DNA of 64,000 nucleotides, taken from NCBI GenBank assembly GCA_947069175.1, contig CAMTDV010000030.1, positions 93,553,916 through 93,617,915 of the forward strand, read 5' to 3'. The position numbers and the translations under genes are program-made. Under the pieces are notes generated by a model. It was not told where the DNA came from. It did not search any database and saw nothing but the letters and a program-made list of their open reading frames with translations. Origin of the DNA: Scalesia atractyloides. Its lineage: Eukaryota; Streptophyta; Magnoliopsida; Asterales; Asteraceae. Every line of letters begins with the position of its first letter. Position 1 is the stretch's first letter. This document shows positions 24,061-36,362 of this stretch, piece by piece.

Positions 24061-25769
24061 AGTAAGGGGTTCACTTTTTAAGTGTTTCAATATCATATGT
24101 CCGAACATGAAAAAATACGGGGTTCAAGTCGGATAATAAATACGATACAAAGTTACTAATCAACGAACGATCATAGTAAACCGAAACATACACCTACAAG
24201 CATTATTTTGTTGAAACTCCAAGGTTCAAAAACAAAGTTATGAAAGTATCAGGTCCACACAAATCATACACATTAAACAAACATTTAACTGAAGTAATGA
24301 ACGTTTGAACAAAAGTAGCAATCTAAACAAACATTAAATCAAGTGTCAATCTAAACCCTAAACAACATCAATTCTTTCAATGAAAAAATTCAGCAATTAA
24401 CTAAGGTACTGAACGTCTGAACAAAAAACTAATAGCGTTCATCAATCGAATAATTAAACAATTACCAAAGTATAACATATTTAAAAGCAAACAAAATCTC
24501 TAATCCATGGATACAAACAGAATTGGGGGATGTAAATAGTTAATTCACGTGTGGAGTGGCTCTGGCGAAGCGGCTGTGGTTGGAGATGAGTGGTGGTTGG
24601 CAGTGTGTTCTGTTTGTGAGACCGTGACTTCTGTTCGTTTGGGTATGACAGTAAACAAGTAAGGGCGACAAAACTAAACCCTAATTTTGTTGTTGAGTTA
24701 CAAAGCACAAAAAGTTACCCGCAAAAAACGACTTTAACTAGATTCGAACAGGAGACTTCATGAATATAAGCGCGCGTTTGTACCAGTAGACCATCTCAAC
24801 ATTTTTTTATAAGGTTCCTCTACTCAGGGTTCCTTCAGAATTGTTTATGTACTTTACCACTATAAATTACGAATCAAACGGGTTCCTGGGAACCCCCAAT
24901 TTGGCTGTAGATCCGCCTCTGAACATCAGCTGCAAAGAAATGATACGACCCATTCGTAAGGCCAGCTCTCCGTGATTGACCAACCCAAGCACATGTCACT
25001 AACCATCAAACCAGATCACACAATTGCAATAAACGGCCACCAATGACGCAGGCAACAAAACAAAAGGTAAAACACTAAATAAAACAAACAATCAACGAAA
25101 ACTATTATGCAGGAAAAAGAACCTGGGCATGGTCCAGCAACAACAAAACCAAGCTCTACTGTACTGTGTTATAATACTCCTCTTTTGATTGCAATAATCC
25201 AATCAAATGCCAAAACCAACCTTTTGAAAAACATGTCACAATCAACACAAGTTTGGCCAGTGAATGTGATCGAATACATAGTTACATAGATACCGGCCCC
25301 ACACCGCCATTCTTAATGTATGGATAATGTTTTACATCTTAAAAAGCTAAATTTAACTCATCTTAACGCTCAAACCTAATATATTACTAAGACCCGCCGC
25401 ATAGCACTAGTTAGATTAAATTACCTTGCAGGCAGGCCCTCCAATCCTTTTGGTGGTGTGAATGTCTCTAGAACAAACACTAGAATTATAAATATTACTT
25501 GGAAACACAACCAAAATCAATAAGATAAACTCGCTAGCTAGCTAGTTGAGTTGTACTACAATCATCAACCCTACACGTCATCATATTTATGTGATAGATG
25601 TGATTTACGTACTAACAAGAAACACTTAAAATTAAACACCTTGTAGTTGAAAGAAAATTCAATGAGAGACAGTAGTTGAAGATAGGGAATCCAAACACTG
25701 GTTAAACATCAATCAATCCCCATCATCATTAAGCAGCCCAGCATTCACATACAGCAAGCATATTATGAT
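24061..25769. other. Intergenic, no gene recognised
   Basis: A-rich repetitive text and a tRNA-like patch (see 24745-24805). The right end of a hAT-type MITE (GTAGATCCGCCTCTG) lies at about 24904-24919 without a clear partner. Confidence 0.4.
24745..24805 (-). repeat. tRNA-like (SINE-type) sequence
   Basis: On the minus strand TGGTCTACTGG (A-box-like) is followed about 35 bases later by TGTTCGAATC (B-box-like). Stems do not close into a tRNA, so a tRNA-derived SINE head or tRNA relic is the better reading. Confidence 0.35.
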
Positions 25770-25969
25770 TCAAACAAACAAACACCTTGTCTACATCCAT
25801 AATCACACCATAATATACTTTAGCTATTACAAAAGAGGTAGGTAGGTATGTATACTTGTAATTGAATGAAAAAATGAATCAAGTCGCAGCAGCAGGTTGC
25901 TGTTAGTAATTCTAATACTCATCATCATCATATGTTACAATGTAACTTGTACTAAGCACTTGGAGCTTA

Positions 25970-28900
25970 TTATTCATCTCCTGCAATGAAATTTGGGACT
26001 TCACCCTCACAGAGATACTCATCACATACTGATGCCGTTCCCCAGCCTCGGCGTAACCTAAGAATATCCTCCGTGAATGTTGATCCTGGAGCTCCAATAA
26101 AAACACTAGATAAACCAGAAATAGTCTTATCAAGCATAGCTTCCACCTGCAAGAATAATGACTAGATAATTACAAATTAATTAATATTTCTCACCCAGAA
26201 TACATACATTAGGCCTCCCCCATTTTAAACCAATCATCCATGTTCCGCAAAACCCATCCATATGTTTTTTTATTTATTGTTAACCACATAATGAAAAATA
26301 AAATACCCCTTAAAGGGAATGACCAACTTCATGTAACAAAAGAAACTCTGCTAAATGGAACACTATCACAGTCTGCTAAAGAAACTCTGTTGCAGCACTC
26401 TTGTTTTACCATTCCATCGGGTACGTATGTTAATTTAAAAATTTTAACCGATTTGCGTTGTGTATTTGTATGAAACAAGATGACAGATGATAAAAATTGT
26501 CTTATGTATTTCGAAAGTTTAACCAGGTTAGCATCATCAAATGGCATGGGTCATTTAATTCTTATAGTTTATTTGATTTAAGATGAGAGTAGTATGGTGG
26601 TGTTTTTCCGCTACTCTCCAATTGATATTGTTTCCGTTCGTTTGCCTCCATCTGTACTACAGTTTAGTGGCTATGTTCAACAGGGTTGGTTAAAGAGATA
26701 AGTAACTCAGGTCAGCAGATATAAATCTGAATTTTCTATGGTTATAATGATAAGCGGTAGCAAAATGGTTGTGTTAGCCAGGTCAATGGGTCAAATCGGG
26801 TAGTTTTGGTGCAGGTTACAACGGGTGGGTCAGGTCTGGTTGGGTTGACTTGAAACAATTATTCTCTACAAGCTTAAATTTTTAATAACTAATTAAAAAC
26901 TGATTTAAGATGTTAAACATGTTTGACCCATTTCATCAATTTTATTTGTTTTGTGTAGATCAGCTTTTAAAAAAGAAAAAAACATTGTATGCTGAGATAT
27001 CCAATGTATTACACGAGACCAAACAGAAGAGATTGGTTTTAAAAGGTGCGCCTCAGGCACGCTTAAGCGCCAAAAAAGACGCACACCCTGGGGCTTTTTT
27101 CGCTCAACGCCTAGAGTACTTACAAGAAGCGCCAAAAAGGCGCGCTGTTTTGGAATTTTTCTGGGCTTTTTTGGCCTGAGGCGCGCGCCTCTCGTACCCG
27201 AGGCGTTTTTATGCATCTAACTGTTGTAGTTTGGGTTTTTGGGCTTGTACAAGCAGCTAAAATCATATAAAAACCTTACTTATAGCTATATTTTGGGTAG
27301 GGAAAGCTAAAAAGCTATGAGACATATAAAAAAATATATATAATTAGCTTGCGCCTCGGGTATGATAAGCCCACCGCTTTCGCGTTTCGATTGTAGACCT
27401 CATCGCTTTTTAAAACCAAAAGAAGAGCATAGTTATTAAAGGCGTTAGGCGCACTCAAGGCGCATAGGCCTTGCCTGGGCCTAGGCACAAAGCGCAAAAA
27501 AAGCGCGGGCCTGAGAGAAAAAAAGCGTACAACAAAAAAAAACTTAAAATAGTTTTATATAATAGAAATTAATACTATTCTTCAAATAAAATAAACTAAA
27601 GCTATTATATAACATTTAATATCGTCTAATTAGTACCAAAAGTTATAAAATGCTAGTTTATTAGTGTAGAAAGTAGTTTTGTTAGATAAAAGTAGAAATC
27701 TAGCTAGAATCTTGCCAGAATTTAGAGAATTTGGCCGAAAACTCTCAAGAATCTAGGAATCTCGCGGGAATCTGCGCATGAACCATCACTTGGAGAATTT
27801 AAGCGCAGTTGCCTTGACTTAAAGCGCAATTGCCTCGCCTAGCTAGGAAATTGGGCCTAGGTGCAAGAGGCGATGGCTTTTAACAACTATGGAGAAGAGT
27901 ATTTCTCATGGTGGGCATGGGGCTTCAAGTACAAATGAGTTAAATAAACAAACTGAGTTGAATAAAGATTTAATCAAAGAAAGTATATTTAATTTTTGTC
28001 TTATGGTTATTTACTAACTTTTACTCACGTATGTCTTGTTGCATGAGTTAGGAATTGCTTTCAACCGTGTGGTGAAAGTGTGGCTGAAATCGATGTTCTT
28101 GAACGTGACATACAAAGAGGTTCCTCACAGGTCATTCTCAATGAAGATCAGAAGTTGGATTTCTTTTGGAGGACAAAACCATTATATTGACCCGTTTGGG
28201 CATATGTTGGTGTATTTTGACTTGTTTGGACGTATATGGTTAATTTTGGCCCGTTTGGGCATATTCTAGTGTATTTTGACTTGTTTGGGCGTATCTGGTT
28301 TATTTTGACAAGTCTGGGCAGATTTTAGTGTATTTTGACCCGTTTGGGCATTCTATTTGTATACTGGGAAGATGAACAGCGTGTCAGCAACTCATTGTAA
28401 GTTTACAAAACGGTTTTTTAGGTGGTAAAATGTTCCCACGTAACTAGAAATCTTAACATTGATACATAAGACAATGTCATCAGACCAGCTTTCGAAACAC
28501 TGAGTAAATGATTTTGATCAGCAGGTAAGGATAAAATAAATGCTACCTAGTACTGTAAAAACAGATAGATAGCATAGAGAGAAAAGGGTTGATATACTGA
28601 CCTGGGGATCTCCATCAAGTTTTTTTCTATACAATAAAGCATCCCACTTTTCCGCTGAATTACGCGCTGGCCGTGTAACGAGTGGTACAGTCTTCCCGTA
28701 CAGTGTAACTAGTGACTGCAGCAAACCAGTTTCACTCTCTGCAGCATCTGTCGAAAGATATATGACCGGTACATTGGCTCTTTCAACAAGACGACTAATA
28801 CATTCTGCAGCTTGTGGAATTGGGAAAAAGCAGCTAGGATTCTTGGCATTGCTGCAATATATATATATTATTCAGATATAAGATTCTGCAATGCATGACT

Positions 28901-30082
28901 GTAAATGTGATATTTAGCAGCATACCAAAATTTAAGAAAACCATGGCGCCGAAAGTGAAGTGCCAGAAATCTTTCTCCTAAGAAAGTTTGGATGAAGCGT
29001 TGGGCGGTTAACAAAATGACACGACTTGGTTCGATCAAGGTCTGACACTTATGAGCGATAGGACCACCCGGCTGCATCACCCAATCCTTTTCGACATCAG
29101 CAAAGAAAACATCCCCAATGGCAATAACATCATCATTGGAGGAGAATTTGTCAGTGACATCGCGTATGGTTCTGTCGGTTGGCTTCTTAACATCCTCGGT
29201 CCATACAGTCTTAAGCTCATTCATAGTAACACCGATAGCCTTCAACTTCTTTACATGCTCATCATCTACGTAACAAGGCTGTGGCAATGAGAAGTAACAC
29301 AAAACAGTATCTATGTGGATCCGGTTCTTTTTACGTTCAGCAAACTCTTCAAACGTGACCACAACTTCCCTACCCAAACACCTGTTGATGTGGTCAATAT
29401 CCAATACACGGTTAAACTCGTAGTCAACCTTGGGACTGGGAATGACCAAGACGCGATTGAGCAGAGCAGCAAAGAAGATGTGTTTCTCTAAGCAAATCAA
29501 GTGGTTGGACATTTGACCGGATGTGCAAATGGCGAAGAGGTACTTATCCTGCTTGGGGTTCCACTCGATTGTTGGCCTTTGGGATAACTTCTGGTCTATC
29601 TTTGTGCAAGCAGGAAGTGGAGGAGGGTGGTCCGTGACATTACTACTACGTTCGTCCCCCAACTGATGGGACGACAATAAAAGCTGCTGAATTTTGTTGT
29701 TGAGCAAAATCTGGTCAGTAAGAGCAGATCTGAGATGTTGAAGGGAAGTGGTGCGGTTGGATAGTTGGAGAAGGCGTGAGTGCTGCTGCTGTAACAAGGA
29801 GAGAGCTTGCAATTCGGACTCACGCATCGTCATCAAGGTGTTGGGGAGAGAAGCGGAGGAAGAGAGATTGGTACGGAAAAGGGATTTGAAATCTGCTGTG
29901 AAATAAATGAAACACAAGATGAGGAGGAGAGGGAGAGTAATGGCGAAGATGTAGCTTCTTTTGTTGGAGAGGAAAGAGCGAGGGGGGCTCTTGTCATTGT
30001 CGATTTGGAAGGTGGAAGAAGAGTGAGGGCTTTGATGGATCATCAAGTGGCGGGTGTCGTCAGAAGCTGCTTCTCGGTCCAT
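25970..30082 (-). CDS. GDP-fucose O-fucosyltransferase family protein (At4g17430-like)
   Basis: Minus strand, three exons: 30082-28926, 28851-28602 and 26146-25970, with GT-AG introns of 74 and 2455 bp; phases join exactly to give 527 aa. A short cytoplasmic N-terminus (1-43) is followed by one membrane anchor at about 44-63 (YIFAITLPLLLILCFIYFTA), a Ser/Leu/Gln-rich stem, and a lumenal domain starting near residue 170. HFRRHGFL (376-383) is the Arg-containing motif of this fold that contacts GDP-fucose. The last exon carries VFIGAPGSTFTEDILRLRRG and ends CDEYLCEGEVPNFIAGDE. Type II topology points to the Golgi. Sequence order and length fit the plant family member known as At4g17430 (about 507 aa). 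The exact acceptor protein is unknown. Intron 2 is packed with MITEs and a minisatellite. Confidence 0.9.
27032..27420. mobile_element. GC-rich MITE in O-fucosyltransferase intron 2, copy A
   Basis: Inverted ends TTGGTTTTAAAA (27033) and TTTTAAAACCAA (near 27410). The interior holds GGTGCGCCTCAGG and GAGGCGCGCGCCTC-type text. AGAAGAG flanks both sides (27025-27031 and 27421-27427). No coding capacity. Confidence 0.55.
27428..27891. mobile_element. GC-rich MITE in O-fucosyltransferase intron 2, copy B
   Basis: Starts CATAGTTATTAAAGGCG and ends inverted, CGATGGCTTTTAACAACTATG, 464 bp. AGAAGAG lies immediately left (27421-27427) and one base right (27893-27899). Ends resemble a GTTGACAACTATG phrase in the tandem repeat at 36.6-37.5 kb. 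An 8-9 bp imperfect duplication would fit Mutator-like or hAT elements. Confidence 0.6.
28187..28355 (+). repeat. Minisatellite, period about 31 bp, 5.5 copies
   Basis: Units of the form TTGACCCGTTTGGGCATAT plus GTTGGTGTATT, alternating CCCGTTTGGGCATA and CTTGTTTGGGCGTA types. It lies in intron 2 of the O-fucosyltransferase gene, close to exon 2. Confidence 0.85.
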
Positions 30083-32000
30083 TGAGACTCGCTCACTTAC
30101 AGGGGTGGCTGGATTGAATTGAGCAGGCAGTTGAAGAAATCAAAAGCTTCAGGTAGGCTTCTTCTTCCTCCTGCCGCCGGTATATATTCGGTTTGCGATG
30201 ATAATAAGCGCATCATGATGGTATGTTTTCATTTTTATGATACTGAACCAAAAAATATATATATATATGTACCGGTATGCATTCATTTTTATGGTTTTCT
30301 ATTTGATAAGGATAATTAGTATATATCATAACCAATGAGATTCTCCTACGCTTCGCACCGGGTACCACTATCATACCAAACTAAACCGAAACAAAACTAA
30401 CTAAACAACATCTACATCGGTGCCTGTATTTGTTTTTATTCTTTTTTGCCTTTGTTAAATTGACACCGTATCATTACCAACCATACCGAACCCAAATATA
30501 TATGTACCGGCATGTATTCATTTTTATGGTTTTCTAGTTTGTTAGAAATTAGACCGAAACGTAAAACATAGAAAATATTAAGTTGATCTAGGACTCACAG
30601 GTTATGACAAACCTGTCAAATGGGAAAACACAGACGACATAAAGACGTTGGACTAGAATCTTAAAACGAAACGTTGCGTCATGTTAACTCGCAAAACTTA
30701 AAATGAAGCGTAAAACGAAATGTGAAAAGTTGAACTACACACGCACATTGTAATTAAGTCGATCCAGGACCTGCACGTTATGATGAACTTGTGAAACGAG
30801 AAAAAAATAAGCCGACGTAAAAACGTTAAACCACACACGCACATTGTGTCGTGTTAACTCGCAAAACTTAGAACGAAGCGTAAAACGAAATGTAAAAATG
30901 ATGAATCACACACGCACGTTGCGTCGTGTTAACTCACAAAATTTAGAACGAAAGCGTAAAACGAAAAATTTACGAACGATAAAAAATATAGGGGGACCAA
31001 AGTTGAAAGTAAAAAGGTTGTGAGGTTAAACTGTAAAAAATAAAAAAAGCTTGGAGTTAAAAGTAAAAATTCAGATAGTTTTGGGTTAAAAATAATTTAT
31101 CAAATACTTTTGGACTAAAAGTATAAGATCATTTATTTTTGAAAAACTCCTTGAACATTGGTACAACACCTAAATACATAAATAAGTTGCTAATTACAGT
31201 ATTTATATTAACCATGTTATTGTCATTGATTCATGTCAAACATTATGTAGCTCTTAATCGAGGTGGGCTATGTGACCTTAACATGTAAACCAAAATAGAG
31301 TAAGAAATTAATCATTTAGGTGGCTATTCGATTTAATGGACCACAATCATGAAGTTTGTGAGACGTGTGTTTTGAAAATTAACTAATTATATATTTGACT
31401 ATATTTATATTTTAAACATATAGTTAACATTTAAAATACTTATAGCCTTTTATAAAATTACATCCAATTAGAACATAACATCATGCCTAAAAAGGAAAAT
31501 CTTGCGATTTGGATCAAAACTATAAGAATCTGTACTTTTTGTGGGACTTTTACTAGGGTTCCAAGAAAAATAATTTTCATGGACACATGATCATTTGATT
31601 GGTTATGTTTCTGGTTGCGTAAATTTCACCGGAGCTAAAAAAGGTTGGCTTTGAATCTTTGATGTTGTTCGAAGTTTGAGGAGTGTAAATGTAAAATAGC
31701 CACAATTTAGATTGCTTCTTCCAAAGATTTGATGTTCATGGTACCAAAGATTTGAATCAAAGTTAGATGGGATGAAAGTGAGAAGTGGGTTGTAGTGATG
31801 GTCTTGTTAGATGTACTTTTGGTCAAATGGGTATTAGGATAATATTGTTATGTCAAATGGGTGTTTGGGTCATTTTAAGGGTCAAAATGGCTATTTAAAT
31901 AATTTCATGTACAAATTAATGAGTAAATAGTACAACATAACAAAGCAAACTGTCTAATAACTATTTATATGTTACATTTTTCATTGTATATATTATTATT
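30083..32000. other. Intergenic region upstream of the O-fucosyltransferase gene
   Basis: Immediately right of the minus-strand start lies its 5'UTR and promoter (30083 to about 30330). The rest is repeats (30550-30975) and AT-rich DNA. The intergenic space is shared with the plus-strand CASP gene, which is transcribed divergently. No other exon is seen. Confidence 0.5.
30550..30975. repeat. Tandem repeat with CGTAAAACGAAA motif
   Basis: Three related units near 30672, 30842 and 30918 share GTCGTGTTAACTCGCAAAAC then GAAGCGTAAAACGAAATGT then CACACACGCAC. Spacing is uneven (about 170 and 76 bp), so a nested or higher-order duplication is likely. Confidence 0.65.
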
Positions 32001-32302
32001 AGAGTTAATTATTGTTTCTGTCCCTGTGGTTTGACAAAAATCACTATTTCAGTCCATTAGTTTAAAAATTGCGATTTCAGTCCCTGTGGTTTCACTTTCG
32101 TAACCATTTCAGTCCATGTGGTTTCACTTTCGTAACCACTTCAATCTATTTATTCTGTAAGTACAGGGACTGAAATGGTTGCGAGGTGGACTGAAATGGT
32201 TACGAAAGTGAAACCACAGGGACTGAAATCGCAATTTTTAAACTAATGGATTGAAATATTGATTTTTGACAAACCATAGGGACGAAAACAGTAATTAACT
32301 CT
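32001..32302. mobile_element. Foldback MITE, AGAGTTAATTA family, full-size copy
   Basis: Inverted ends AGAGTTAATTATTGTTTCTG and its mirror at 32283-32302, with further internal symmetry (CAGTCCCTGTGGTTTCAC and its mirror). Flanks are TATTATTAT on both sides, compatible with a 9-bp Mutator-like duplication but also with a simple repeat. It sits about 310 bp upstream of the CASP start codon. Confidence 0.75.
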
Positions 32303-32615
32303 TATTATTATCTAAAAGGTTTTAGAGTAGTTCTTAAAATTCAAGCAAAAAGTTCAAGAAATGGATGAATTGATGGAGTAGGAAGTTGGTGCCCAAAGTT
32401 GAGCAGGTTATGGTAGTGACCAAAGCCAAAAAAAACCCCAAGACAACTAACAACTGATGTTTAATAAATCCTATACCAACTCAACTATGTTTATGTGCTA
32501 TAAATTCACACACACTTCCCCTCACATTTTCTCAAAACAATTTCAATACCATCTTACAACATTTCCTGCTGGTTGCATAGGCATTTTCACGGTAAAAAAG
32601 AGCGGAAAACCGAAT

Positions 32616-33492
32616 ATGATGAAGGCCACACGACTGGAAGAAGGCAATACATCCAAGGCCGCGGTGCCAATCCGTTCAAACAAAGGGATTTCAGTAATAG
32701 ATCTTGTATTGCGCCTTGTTGGCATTGCGGGTACTATGGGTGCCGCCATTGCCATGGGAACTAACGAACAAACGCTACCTTTTTTCACTCGGTTTGTGCA
32801 ATTCAGCGCAGAATATGACGATTTTAGATCTTTCAGGTAAGTTTTACCGTATAACCTAGTACATATATCATGTCTAGTAATTTTTCTACCTATTTTTATT
32901 TATAGTTTTATTAGTTATTTCATAAATTCTAGCAACAAATGTTTAAAATATGGATTTTAAAACTATTTTTTTCTTTTATTCAGGTTGTTTGTGATTGTGA
33001 ATGCAATCGTATGTGCGTATTTTGTCCTCACAATCCCGCTATCCATTGTTCACATAATGAGGAGCGTGGCGAGAGGAACTAGAATACTCTTGATTATCCT
33101 CGACATGGTAATAAGACATTGATATACAATCCGAAATCATTGTATCCCTACCAGGTCTAGATTTCGTACCAGACCTGGTAGAGATTTAAAAAAACATCTT
33201 AATTGAAATAAAAATGAAATGTTATCCGTTTTAAACATTTATCTTTATTTTTTTCTTAAAGGTCATGTTGGCTCTTCTAACTGCGGGTGCATCCGCAGCC
33301 GCATCAATAGTGTATCTAGCTCACAACGGAAACAGTTCAACAAATTGGTTACCAGTGTGCCAACAATACGGGGACTTTTGTCAAGGTGCATCCGGTTCAC
33401 TAATTGGATCATTTGGAGCAATCGTCGTGTTTATGCTCGTAATCTTGCTTGGTGCCATGGCATTATCTCGACAATCAAAACGCAGGCTTTAA
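32616..33492 (+). CDS. Casparian strip membrane domain protein (CASP)
   Basis: Three exons, 32616-32836, 32984-33107 and 33262-33492, joined in phase, give 191 aa. Four hydrophobic segments lie at about 27-48, 75-96, 115-136 and 164-184, as in the MARVEL-related CASP fold. Features expected of CASPs are present: Arg in segment 1 (VLRLV, R33), Asp in segment 3 (D114), the first-loop signature EQTLPFFTRFVQF (51-63), and two Cys in the second loop (C148, C155). CASPs assemble a membrane scaffold in root endodermis that recruits lignin polymerisation machinery. An in-frame ATG at 32457 would add 53 residues absent from the family, so the tandem ATGs at 32616/32619 are preferred. Signature conservation suggests a true CASP rather than a distant CASP-like protein. 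Confidence 0.93.
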
Positions 33493-33960
33493 TTTATACT
33501 CAAATCGTTCGGTGTGGGCTACAACTTTGTGTGATTTCACCTTGTGTGTCTTGATTCTTGATTGATATTGTGTGAAATATTGGCAAGAAATGTAATGAAA
33601 AAGTTTTAAAGACATATATTTAACAATTTTTATACAATTTGTTACGCAAGTACAGCCACAAGATCATCAATCGATTTTAATGTCTTCTCATAGTATAGAT
33701 AAGATTCGTACACCTTTGGTGTTCGAACATAATAATCAAACTGCAAATAGAAAATAACATGCATTCATTATAAACAAAACTTTATTTCCAACAATAAATG
33801 TTTGTTTTACTAAATTGTTGATTAAAATTGACGCGTGACAATGTAACAGAAGCCTTTAAAACTTCTAGATATGATATAGCGAGCTTTTATGAAAAACCCA
33901 AATGAGAAAAAGTTTATTATTGCATCAAAACTTGTTTTAAACATTGTGAATAAACCATAT
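33493..33960. other. CASP 3' flank
   Basis: 3'UTR with AATGTAATGAAAAAG-type polyadenylation context near 33590. No gene or mobile-element end recognised. Confidence 0.4.
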
Positions 33961-33964
33961 TTAT

Positions 33965-34150
33965 ATAGCTAAATTGGCATCGGAGAGAAAGTGGAGATTT
34001 GGATTTAAGGCCACAAGTCTCAAGTTCGAATCTAATCCCAATCAGGTTTTATCACAGTGGGCTATCGGATGGCGGATTTTCCCCGAAACTGAAGATGGTC
34101 GTCTAAGTTACCCAATGTTGTATGAGGTCACGTTTTACCATTGGATTACC
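33965..34150 (+). repeat. Candidate tRNA-derived SINE
   Basis: AGCTAAATTGGCATCGGAG (A-box-like) is followed by CAAGTCTCAAGTTCGAATCT (B box) and then a non-tRNA body. This is the layout of a plant SINE head and body. A 3' tail is not clear. Confidence 0.35.
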
Positions 34151-34259
34151 CGGGTAGCCTTTTATATCGTTGGCCGTTAAAAATAATCAAAATCGTTGTC
34201 ATATTAATTGAAAGCTTAAATGGAATAAAAAATTGTAACCAAAATATTTTTTACGGTAA

Positions 34260-34599
34260 GGTTGTGTGTAGTTGGGCGTTTTGTGGTGGGGGAGGGGGTC
34301 GAAGGCGCCCCATAGCGCCCCCAACACCACTACGGGGGCGTTATGGGGGGGTGAAATCTTCCAAGCGTTATGACTATGGCAGCGTTTTGGATTTGTAATG
34401 TTTTCCCTCCACTCACACACACATATATACATACATATATATGCATAGTTTAAGGGTTTATTAATTAATTGGGTAATGATGAGGTAGAGGCGTTATGACT
34501 ACGGACTCTATTGATATAACGCCCCATAAAACCCTATGTAACGTGACACGACACGTGTCGCATAACGCCTACAAAGGGGCTTTATGACTACGGATAGCC
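34260..34599. mobile_element. Tourist-like MITE with TAA target duplication
   Basis: Ends GGTTGTGTGTAGT and, inverted, GGCTATCCGTAGT. TAA flanks at 34257-34259 and 34600-34602. The interior holds GGGGGCGTTATGGGGGG and an ACACACATATATACATACAT run also found in the 4479 element. Short ORFs crossing it are accidental. Confidence 0.6.
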
Positions 34600-35123
34600 T
34601 AAAAAATTCTATTTGTTTGAAACTTAATCACCGATTAAATTATTAAAGAAAACCATTAAAGCTGATTTTTTTATTGTTCCTTCAATCTTTTTTCAATATT
34701 CCCACCACATACAATTATTCATTTATTCGAGTTATTGATCCCTTATAAAAACTGTTATAATTATTTAAAAATGCTTTAATTAATCAAAATAATACAACAG
34801 AATGAAAAGAAAGTAATGGAGCAAGTAAAGATACCTCATACATGTTATCAACCAACTCATTAGCAACTTTAACATTTTTCATTCTTGGTATGAAGGTTTA
34901 AATGCTTTAAAAGCCGAGACATAAACTTAACGCTTAGTTGTGAGAAAGATTAGATAAAAGTGATAAATATGCTCACAACCTTTGTCACGAAGAAAAGAGA
35001 ACTTAACCAACAAGTAGACGAAATTAGACTATAGGAATATATTAAGCTTAAAAGATTAAGGATAAGGTTGGGTGTTAAAGGTTGTAAGGTTGGGTGTTAG
35101 GCGACCAAGTATTATATAAAAAT

Positions 35124-35126
<3 letters not shown>

Positions 35127-35159
<33 letters not shown>
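35127..35159. repeat. (AT)n microsatellite
   Basis: About 16 uninterrupted AT units. Confidence 0.95.
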
Positions 35160-35160
<1 letters not shown>

Positions 35161-35805
35161 CATAAATATTTAAAAATATAATCAAATGACCTGGCCTAGT
35201 TTTATACGGCCTTTTTTTACAAATCGTAAACCAACCGTTTGTTACGGTTTGAATTTTTTAAACCGAGTGACCAAAAGTTAAATAAAAAACCGACCGTGAA
35301 ACCAAACAAATAAGTGATTTGGATGGTTTCACGATTTTAAACCAAACCGTGAACACCCCTTAGCAATATCGAATTTTCTAAATTTGACAGGTTTGTCAAA
35401 ATTTTGAAGTTACAAATTGACTTGACAATTATTAAAATTAAGACCATAAATAAACACGTATATTATACTAATTATAGATTTATGTGTTTTAAGCTATAAA
35501 AGGAAAATGTGAAATTTTGCAAAATTTGGAGAAAAATCTTGATTGACGAAATCGGTACCTTAGATCAATGAACTTGGGTCGCTAGTGTTAAACCGCCGAA
35601 GGCATTTGCCATTTGTTCTGGCCTGTTGAGTTCTTTTTGTTGCTTGCTCTTGGGCCTGCGTAACTCCAATCTGCTCCTCATCAGTTTTGGTTGTAACATT
35701 TCGCAACTTTGTAAGTTTGATTGATTCGGAGGAAACAAAAAATAGTCTTGAAAACGTAACCCAAATTTCATGGTAAAAAAGATTAGTCATTGCAAGCTTA
35801 GTTAT

Positions 35806-36060
35806 AAATTTTTTAGAATTTTTAGGATTTTTTAGAATTTTTAGGATTTTTTAGAATTTTCAGGATTTTTTTATTTTTTAGAATTTTTAGGATTTTCTAG
35901 GATCTTTTTTATTTTTTTATTTGTTGGTATTTTCATTTTTTTTTTATTTTTAGATTTTTTTAATATTTTAGATTTTTTTTACTATTTAGATTTTTTTTGA
36001 GTTTTTAAGGATTTTTTTTTTTTGGTATTTTTTAGATTTTTTTATTATTTTTAAATTTTC
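35806..36060. repeat. T-rich degenerate tandem repeat
   Basis: Repeats of TTTTTAGAATTTTTAGGATT decaying into TTTTATTTTTAGATTTTTTT. Probably replication slippage of a T-rich core. Confidence 0.8.
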
Positions 36061-36362
36061 ATTATTTTTAAACGAAAAACGACAAGAGAATATTACGACG
36101 GCGATTGGTGAAGTCACATTTGTGAAGAGATATCTACGAGTAATAATTAGTTTAGTGATTTTATCTCATACCCATCCTGACTTACTCTTTTTTTTATCCA
36201 CCACTTCATAACACATCCTAATCTGGTGATTAATTTTTTTTGGCCCATCTTAACTCATTTAAATTTAAAATACTCATATCAACCTAAAATAGAATTGATA
36301 GGCTTGTTTTGCCAGGTCTAGTTATAACCAAGGGTTGAGGTTTTGCCAATAAAAATAAATAA

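Larger units (their letters stand above)
34603..36360. other. Intergenic, low complexity, no gene
   Basis: Includes an (AT)n run at 35127-35159 and a T-rich tandem stretch (about 35806-36060, repeated TTTTTAGAATTTTTAGGA). No exon or mobile-element end is clear. Confidence 0.5.

Noticed and set aside
24745..24805. Functional tRNA gene on the minus strand
   Set aside because: A- and B-box-like motifs are present but acceptor and anticodon stems do not pair; treated as SINE-like.
28187..28355. CRISPR-like array
   Set aside because: Repeats are contiguous degenerate 31-bp units without unique spacers, in a plant intron.
29051..29290. Plus-strand ORF inside the O-fucosyltransferase first exon
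   Set aside because: Antisense shadow of the conserved coding exon.
32457..32615. In-frame upstream ATG extending the CASP by 53 residues
   Set aside because: The added residues have no resemblance to CASP N-termini, which are short; leader-like sequence lies there instead.
34199..34432. ORFs on both strands near 34.2-34.4 kb
   Set aside because: Inside the GC-rich Tourist MITE; no family resemblance.
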